From Rhodeus uyekii (Eukaryota; Chordata; Actinopteri; Cypriniformes; Acheilognathidae), in the NCBI GenBank assembly GCA_037043235.1, contig JAWRVZ010000280.1, positions 148,501-212,500 on the forward strand: DNA of 64,000 bases, given 5' to 3'. Position numbers and translations under genes: made by a program. Below are positions 56,291 to 64,000 of the stretch, one piece after another. Under the pieces are notes generated by a model. It worked only from the letters and a program-made list of their open reading frames with translations, had not been told where the DNA came from and ran no database searches. The number at the start of each line of letters is the position of its first letter. Position 1 is the first letter of the stretch.

Positions 56291-57414
56291 GAGAGAGAGA
56301 GAGAGAGGGAGTGTTTCTGTGTGCTGTGTCCTATCAGTGAAGACGGCAGCCGATTACATCATTAATGAACTCTCAGTGTGTGTGTCACAATAACATCTAC
56401 ATCTAAAGAGAGTTTCTGAAAGCTTCTTCACTCATTACAGGTCAGTTCTGCACAAACACACAAAAAATGTGTTTGCCAGTGTAAAATTGTATCGTTTTTC
56501 TGAATATTTTGATGTTTTTAGTTAATATTTTACTGATTTTGTTCTGTTTTAGTTGGTACACTGAAGAATAATGTTTCATAATAAATGCACAATGTCTACA
56601 TTATTAATATTAGTTCATGCATGTTAATTTTAAAGTCTTGTCAGTTAACATTAATAAAGGTTAATAAATGCTGCATATCGCTCATTGTTTTTCATGTTAA
56701 TGTTGTTTTTAACACGCTTTAAGACGAAACCATGTGCAAATGCATCATTTAACAGCTTTACTGAGTATTTTCTCCTTAAAACGGCAGTTTTGCACATGGT
56801 TTGTGTGACATCAGCTACACACTATCAGCATAATTAACCCAGTCTAATTTCAATCACCGTTATATGTCTACTTTTATTCAAAGTCTGAGAGGATTATATA
56901 AGCGCACGTGCAGAACTTAAACAGTTCAACAAACACGCCTTTGATCGACTGCACCGCAAAAACACGTAAATAGAAACCTTTGATGAAACACTAATACAAA
57001 ACTGTCACGTCAATATGATATTATTAAATTGATTTCTGAATCAGTTTCAGCTTCAAACATATATGGCTGAGTTAAAGTATGTAAAGTAATTGAATGGAGG
57101 CGGGGCTAATTTGCATATTCATTAACCCACATAAGCTATAGAATTCCAGCTATTTTAAGGCATTTTTTCACATGCAAACGATGCTTTACCTGTGTCTGGA
57201 GCAGCAGAGCTCGCTGATGTTGAGACTTCGATGCCAACCAAACTTCTGTATTAATAAACCTTGAGTTTCAAATCATCAGTTTTCAGATGTGTTGGTTTTA
57301 CTGATACTATCAGATTCCTGTGGCTTCCCTTTTCTTCTCTCTTCTTCTCTTTCTGTGAGAACTTACTACTTCGTTTCTCACTGTGATGACAATCATCGTA
57401 TGTGCAAATGTTAA

Positions 57415-57991
57415 ACTGCAAAAAACCACATCTTGACCAGTCAAGCAAATCCTGAAATAAGGCAGGGAATCTTGTTTTTCCTTCTCGGATAAATGAACTC
57501 GCCTTGAACTAAAAGTTAAAGATTATTTTGCTTGATTTAAGAACATTTAACTTGAATTTTCTTAGTAAAAATGTCCAATTCTGGTGATTCTTTAAATGAA
57601 TGAGGGATGTTTTTAAAGTGACGGTTTATTTAGTCCCAATTCTTCCTGAAATCAGAAACTTCAAGACATATTTTCTTAAAAACAAAATGATTCTTATTTT
57701 TAGAAACAATATTTGCACAAAGATTTTATTAATATTATGTTCCAATGAACTTTACATTTATTTAAAAACAACCACTAATTTACAAAAAAAAATCATGCTT
57801 GATTTGATTATTGTTGCGTTGGTTTGATCATTTGTGCTGCTTGAATCCAGTTTTAACATCTAAACTTGCTTTTACTTATTTTAAATAAGTTTTTGTCTTG
57901 TTTTAAGATCAAGCTGAATTTATTTTGCTTAATTAGAGTTTTTATTTCTTAATTAATGCTTTATTTTTTTTGCATGTTTATTTTTTGCAGT
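57415..57991. mobile_element. Non-autonomous DNA transposon, copy C of the three-copy family
   Basis: Has the best ends of the family: ACTGCAAAAAACCAC at the left and TTTTTTGCAGT at the right, an 11-base inverted pair. The body matches copies at 4507 and 19916 through GATTATTTTGCTTG, ACTTGAATTTTCTTAGTAAA and TTTGTGCTGCTTGAATC. Confidence 0.7.
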
Positions 57992-58505
57992 TTTACATTG
58001 ATATTATAGTTCAATCATCAAGTAAAGGAGTAGTTAATATTTAGTTACTTTCATTTTAGTCACAATATCAGCTGTTTTGGTAAATAGTGTTTTAGTATGT
58101 TATTTTTTTTTTTTCAATAAAACCATGTTAACCATTTGATTATCTTGCTAAAGTTTAAAGTATTGATCCATTGCTAGCCAACAGAGAGCAAAAGCACGTG
58201 ATAATGTCATGAATGTCACGTGATGAGTGTGAAACATCTGTATTCCTCTTTTCTCCAGCAGGCGGCGCTGCAGAGACACGTGTAAAACAGCTGTACAGTC
58301 AGTTATTCATACTTAATATGATTAATTAATATTATAAAACATCTGGAGAGTTAGATATATATTATGACAGCTACTCATTTTGTGTTGTTTTTGTCCCTGT
58401 TAGTTTCATATTAGCAGTTAAATGTTTGATTGTGTAATTGCTATATAATAAAGCCAATGAACAAAGTTATTGCTCAGAATAAAACATGTAATTTTAATTA
58501 ATATG

Positions 58506-58544
<39 letters not shown>

Positions 58545-59265
58545 ATATTCAAGATTAAAAGTGTTTATTGTCATATGCACAGACAGAAAGCATGTTTCCC
58601 TGTACAATGAAATTCTTACTTTGCCGTCCACAATAAATGTCACAAGTAAAAATATATATATATATATATATATGTTGTTGGACTTTCCATCAAGTGTGCG
58701 TGTTCTTTTAATGAGGAGAGCAGAGACGGCTTTTCCTTTAACTATTTAATGATCAATGAAATCATCTGAATAAAGCACACAGCTTTCCCTGATTACACAA
58801 CACTCTGCGAGTCTCTGCGACACACTCGTCTTTCCTGACCTTATATTTATACATTTAACACACAAGTGGGTTGTGCTTTCTTGAAAGATGGCCGCTGATA
58901 GATGTTGCTCCATTAGATCTTCACCATCCCGATTCCTGTTTGTTCCTGCACACACAGATTAACACACAGCAAGACGCCCTAAAGCGCTCAACACACACAC
59001 ACACACACCAGATACACATCTATGGCATGTTAAATGCACACACACATTGTTTATGGTTCACTCCCTCATCCAATCTATTCAATCACCAAAACCGCACACA
59101 GTCCACCTAATACTGTATGCAGATCGAGTTTTATAAAAGCTATTCATTTATTCATCATTAAACCTTTAAATCCCTCAGTCATAAAAGCAGTCAGTCATTT
59201 CTAGTTCATGCAAAGCTGGATATGTATACATTTATTCCTTCGATGTGTGTGTGTGTGTGTATATA

Positions 59266-59504
59266 CAGTGGAGTTCACTTATCTCGAGTCTCGGTTAACT
59301 CGCCAGTCCTGTTATGTCGACATTTTTGAAGTGGAACCGCCAAACTCCCTATTTGTCAGGATTTTCTTTTCAGTGTTGTGGAGTCTTTTATGTCGCCGAA
59401 CCCTGAAATCTCGAGCACAAAAGAGGGACAAATTCGCCACTTCACATGGTTATCTTGTGACTAATGATCGTACCGAGTTCTGTCGAGATAAGTGAACTCC
59501 ACTG
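59266..59504. mobile_element. 239-bp Tc1/pogo-like MITE
   Basis: Starts TA|CAGTGGAGTTCACTTATCTC and ends GAGATAAGTGAACTCCACTG|TA. The ends are inverted with 20 or more matching bases, inserted in a TA dinucleotide within a TG/TATATA microsatellite. No coding capacity. Sequence differs from the 10882/51266 family. Confidence 0.9.
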
Positions 59505-59539
<35 letters not shown>

Positions 59540-59726
59540 TATAACTGTCTCAGCTATTTTAAACTAGGCCTGTTAGGGAATAATTTCTGCGAATTTGCCC
59601 AATCGGACATAGAAATCAAGGTTGGTCATTGAATGAATGAATAAATAAATAACTGAATTGCCACAAAGTCCTTTCCCAGAATATATTACCAGAGTTATTT
59701 ACAACGTATGATTCAACACATTTGAT

Positions 59727-59900
59727 TTGGGGGCTTGATTGTGATTGGTGGATCATGTGATTGACAGGTTGTTGCCCCGCCCTCATCCTCAGAGAACATG
59801 CTGTTATTCTCACTCAGGATTATGAACACAATCATGATGTGCAGAGAGAAGTCAGTTATAAAAGCACTGCAATATCCAATAAAAGCACAAAAATAGTTGA
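59727..59900. repeat. Dispersed repeat shared with 37380-37640
   Basis: Same block order as at 37380 (GCTTGATTGTGATTGG, GGATCATGTGATTGACAGGT, TTGCCCCGCCCTCATCCTCA, CAGGATTATGA), with a deletion of the GATGGTTGTGGTTTGCTATT part. Confidence 0.6.
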
Positions 59901-60913
59901 TTTTGATTTCAGGGGGACTTTAATGTAGATAAAATGTCATGAATGAAAAGCATCAGTGCTCCTGAAATGATCTCATGTCTCAGTTTGACGAAGGGAATTG
60001 ATGAAACGTCTTAGTTTGACTAAAAAAAACTGTTCTGCATATTTCTGTATCATAGCAAAAGTGAAAACAAGCAGGTTACCGCATCTGTACTTCCCTCGCA
60101 GTGAAAGTTAGATTTACCCTGATTCCAGACACCTTTTATGCTAATGTTTGAATAATAAGAGGATAATTCTGCCCACAGTGTGGTTTCGCCTGGACTTTCC
60201 ACAGCCGACACATGCAGTGAGATGCTGATCAACTTTCGCTGATTAGGGAAGAATTTGTTCCATTCATGCGCTTTAATCCAACTCTCTGACCTTTCCTCCC
60301 TTTACTCACAATCATAGTGAACTTTCATTCTTTTCTTTTATCATTTGATGATTTTACTCACATGTTCTTCTTCAGAAAACAAAAATCTCTAGACATAGTT
60401 ATTCATAATTATCCTCCTTTTTTAGCATAAAAAGAGAAACAACTGACAGAAATTCTCTCAGCTGTCGTTCCTCTAAATGAAGATCTGAGTGTCGCGGCTG
60501 TGACGAAATCATTTTACAAGAAACTTTCTGTGATCTTTAAATGTCAAGCATGGTGAAGTCAGAGTGTGATGTGTTTCCTCTCTCTCTCTCTCTCTCTCTC
60601 TCCCACTCATTCATTCACTCATCAGTACATTTAGATCATGGCACACAGAATGCCAGCCTTTATTCTTTAATGAACTCTAGAGCATGTGTAGATTTCATGA
60701 AAATTTGTCCACCAAAACATTTTAGTCAGCTGAAGTTTTACAGCAATTTGATTTCTCAGATAGTTTGCTTTTGAATAAAAAAAGTTAATTCAGTGTAGAT
60801 TATTTCCTTTGAATCTGTTTTAAAATGATTGTCTGTCATGACAACTCTCAGAGTTTGGCAGAGTGACATAGAAGATGTATGTTTGCTCTCCACAAAATAG
60901 ACCTGCTACACTG

Positions 60914-63900
60914 CTGATATTATTATTTCTGCTGCTGTTATTATTTCTGCTGCTGATATTATTATTTCTGCTGCTGATATTATTATTTCTGCTGCTGTTA
61001 TTATTATTTCTGCTGCTGATATTATTATTTCTGCTGCTGTTATTATTTCTGCTGCTGATATTATTATTTCTGCTGCTGTTATTATTATTTATGCTGCTGA
61101 TATTATTATTTCTGCTGCTGATATTATTATTTCTGCTGCTGTTATTATTATTTCTGCTGCTGTTATTATTATTTATGCTGCTGATATTATTATTTCTGCT
61201 GCTGATATTATTATTTCTGCTGCTGATATTATTATTTCTGCTGCTGATATTATTATTTATGCTGCTGATATTATTATTTATGCTGCTGATATTATTATTT
61301 ATGCTGCTGTTATTATTTATGCTGCTGTTATTATTTATGCTGCTGATATTATTATTTATGTTGCTGTTATTATTATTTCTGCTGCTGATATTATTATTTC
61401 TGCTGCTGTTATTATTATTTCTGCTGCTGATATTATTATTTCTGCTGCTGATATTATTATTTCTGCTGCTGTTATTATTATTTCTGCTGCTGTTATTATT
61501 TCTGCTGCTGTTATTATTATTTCTGCTGCTGTTATTATTTCTGCTGCTGATATTATTTCTGCTGCTGTTATTATTATTTCTGCTGCTGTTATTATTATTT
61601 CTGCTGCTGTTATTATTTCTGCTGCTGTTATTATTATTTATGCTGCTGATATTATTATTTCTGCTGCTGTTATTATTATTTATGCTGCTGATATTATTAT
61701 TTCTGCTGCTGCTGTTATTATTATTTCTGCTACTGTTATTATTATTTCTGCTGCTGTTATTATTTCTGCTGCTGATATTATTATTTATGTTGCTGTTATT
61801 ATTATTTCTGCTGCTGTTATTATTATTTCTGCTGCTGATATTATTATTTCTGCTGCTGATATTATTATTTCTGCTGCTGATATTATTATTTCTGCTGCTG
61901 TTATTATTATTTCTGCTGCTGATATTATTATTTCTGCTGCTGTTATTATTTCTGCTGCTGATATTATTATTTCTGCTGCTGTTATTATTATTTATGCTGC
62001 TGATATTATTATTTATGCTGCTGATATTATTATTTCTGCTGCTGTTATTATTATTTCTGCTGCTGTTATTATTATTTATGCTGCTGATATTATTATTTCT
62101 GCTGCTGATATTATTATTTCTGCTGCTGATATTATTATTTCTGCTGCTGATATTATTATTTATGCTGCTGATATTATTATTTATGCTGCTGATATTATTA
62201 TTTATGCTGCTGTTATTATTTATGCTGCTGTTATTATTTCTGCTGCTGATATTATTATTTATGTTGCTGTTATTATTATTTCTGCTGCTGATATTATTAT
62301 TTCTGCTGCTGTTATTATTATTTCTGCTGCTGATATTATTATTTCTGCTGCTGATATTATTATTTCTGCTGCTGTTATTATTATTTCTGCTGCTGTTATT
62401 ATTTCTGCTGCTGTTATTATTATTTCTGCTGCTGTTATTATTTCTGCTGCTGATATTATTTCTGCTGCTGTTATTATTATTTCTGCTGCTGTTATTATTA
62501 TTTCTGCTGCTGTTATTATTTCTGCTGCTGTTATTATTATTTATGCTGCTGATATTATTATTTCTGCTGCTGTTATTATTATTTATGCTGCTGATATTAT
62601 TATTTCTGCTGCTGCTGTTATTATTATTTCTGCTACTGTTATTATTATTTCTGCTGCTGTTATTATTTCTGCTGCTGATATTATTATTTATGTTGCTGTT
62701 ATTATTATTTCTGCTGCTGTTATTATTATTTCTGCTGCTGATATTATTATTTCTGCTGCTGTTATTATTATTATTTCTGCTGCTGATATTATTATTTCTG
62801 CTGCTGGTATTATTATTTCTGCTGCTGATATTATTATTTCTGCTGCTGATATTATTATTTCTGCTGCTGTTATTATTATTTCTGCTGCTGTTATTATTTC
62901 TGCTGCTGATATTATTATTTCTGCTGCTGTTATTATTATTTCTGCTGCTGTTATTATTATTTCTGCTGCTGATATTATTATTTCTGCTGCTGTTATTATT
63001 ATTTCTGCTGCTGTTATTATTATTTCTGCTGCTGTTATTATTATTATTTCTGCTGCTGATATTATTATTTCTGCTGCTGTTATTATTATTTATGTTGCTG
63101 TTATTATTATTTCTGCTGCTGTTATTATTATTTCTGCTGCTGATATTATTATTTCTGCTGCTGTTATTATTATTTCTGCTGCTGATATTATTATTTCTGC
63201 TGCTGATATTATTATTTCTGCTGCTGATATTATTATTTCTGCTGCTGTTATTATTATTTCTGCTGCTGTTATTATTTCTGCTGCTGATATTATTATTTCT
63301 GCTGCTGTTATTATTATTTCTGCTGCTGTTATTATTATTTCTGCTGCTGTTATTATTATTTATGCTGCTGATATTATTATTTCTGCTGCTGTTATTAATA
63401 TTTCTGCTGCTGATATTATTATTTCTGCTGCTGTTATTATTTCTGCTGCTGATATTATTATTTCTGCTGCTGCTGTTATTAATATTTCTGCTACTGTTAT
63501 TATTATTTCTGCTGCTGTTATTATTTCTGCTGCTGTTATTATTTCTGCTGCTGATATTATTATTTATGTTGCTGTTATTATTATTTCTGCTGCTGTTATT
63601 ATTATTTCTGCTGCTGATATTATTATTTCTGCTGCTGTTATTATTATTATTTCTGCTGCTGATATTATTATTTCTGCTGCTGATATTATTATTTCTGCTG
63701 CTGATATTATTATTTCTGCTGCTGATGTTATTATTATTTCTGCTACTGTTATTATTATTTCTGCTGCTGTTATTATTTCTGCTGCTGCTGTTATTATTTC
63801 TGCTGCTGTTATTATTTATGTTGCTGTTATTATTATTTCTGCTGCTGTTATTATTATTTCTGCTGCTGATATTATTATTTCTGCTGCTGTTATTATTATT

Positions 63901-63930
63901 TCTGCTGCTGATATTATTATTTCTAATGCT
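60914..63930. repeat. 3 kb ATT/CTG trinucleotide-built minisatellite with a 903-bp higher-order duplication
   Basis: Units of 15, 18, 21 or 24 bases built only from ATT-type and CTG-type triplets, for example TGCTGCTGATATTATTATTTC (21). All lengths are multiples of three, so one frame per strand stays open for over 1000 codons (Asn/Ser/Arg repeats on minus, Leu/Phe/Ile on plus). The rare marker ATGTTGCTG falls at 61358 and 62261, and at 61787 and 62690, both pairs exactly 903 bases apart, so a 903-bp block was duplicated. I consider it non-coding. Confidence 0.95.
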
Positions 63931-64000
63931 CTTATTGTTGAACCTTGCTAATGACATTACATTTTTGTGAAGAAGATTGAACGAAGCAGTTTCCAACACT

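Larger units (their letters stand above)
56300..60850. other. Gene-poor intergenic stretch
   Basis: No exon with recognisable protein content on either strand. It contains two MITEs and one dispersed repeat (listed), AT microsatellites at about 58509-58529 and 58651-58672, and A/T-rich unique-looking sequence. Tiny CpG-bearing patches near 58200-58280 (CACGTGA, GGCGGCGCTGCAG) were looked at but no gene start could be supported. Confidence 0.5.

Noticed and set aside
58200..58300. Possible gene start with CACGTGA motifs and GGCGGCGCTGCAG.
   Set aside because: No splice donor, no downstream coding exon and no ORF with similarity; too weak.
60820..63999. Asn/Ser/Arg-repeat protein (minus) or Leu/Phe-repeat protein (plus) of over 1000 residues.
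   Set aside because: Both strands are equally open because the array is made of stop-free triplets. Flanking parts of the frames show no domain. Kept as a repeat, with a finding for checking.
1..64000. A new multi-gene defence or biosynthetic system.
   Set aside because: All recognised genes are conserved vertebrate single-copy or small-family genes with unrelated jobs; their proximity is not matched by shared function.

Overview
The window is vertebrate nuclear DNA, almost certainly from a teleost fish and probably a cyprinid or close relative. It holds spliced, mostly conserved vertebrate genes with GT-AG introns, abundant CA/TG microsatellites, very long minisatellites inside introns, tRNA-derived SINE fragments and many short non-autonomous DNA transposons. 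The fish assignment rests on gene content, repeat style and intron style. The cyprinid guess is inference.

Layout. 0.2-9.3 kb (minus strand): two tandem METTL21-family lysine methyltransferase genes, METTL21C-like (180-1645) and METTL21E-like (5252-9342). The latter carries a 2.5 kb 18-bp minisatellite in its last intron. 10.4-21.6 kb (minus): a complete 15-coding-exon ERCC5/XPG gene (965 aa) with a U12-type AT-AC intron, a 3.9 kb array of a 112-bp satellite in intron 7, and several transposon insertions. 22.2-32.0 kb (plus): BLZF1 (golgin-45, 386 aa), head-to-head with ERCC5. Its intron 3 holds a 2.6 kb foldback transposon with a nested hAT-like element carrying a tRNA-Ser-like sequence, and its intron 4 is a 3.9 kb minisatellite. 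32.9-34.1 kb (minus): TRMT10C, intronless coding region. 35.3-36.6 kb (plus): TXNL4B (149 aa). 37.7-38.6 kb (minus): a FAM172B/ARB2-family gene, intronless coding region, with the same 112-bp satellite in its leader intron. 40.2-43.2 kb (plus): MRPL16 (256 aa). 45.4-51.0 kb (plus): CENPQ (253 aa). 52.0-53.1 kb (minus): a class A chemoattractant-type GPCR. 53.1-60.8 kb: no recognisable gene, many dispersed repeats. 60.9-63.9 kb: a 3 kb trinucleotide-based array, open on both strands.

Most of the genes do housekeeping work in separate processes: DNA repair (ERCC5), Golgi structure (BLZF1), mitochondrial tRNA processing and translation (TRMT10C, MRPL16), splicing (TXNL4B) and the kinetochore (CENPQ). 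They are not a functional cluster. Several neighbours are divergent pairs. Exon models were built by hand from splice signals and conserved protein sequence, and every coding model closes in frame with matching intron phases. I saw no convincing new protein system. The unusual content is in intron architecture and repeats.
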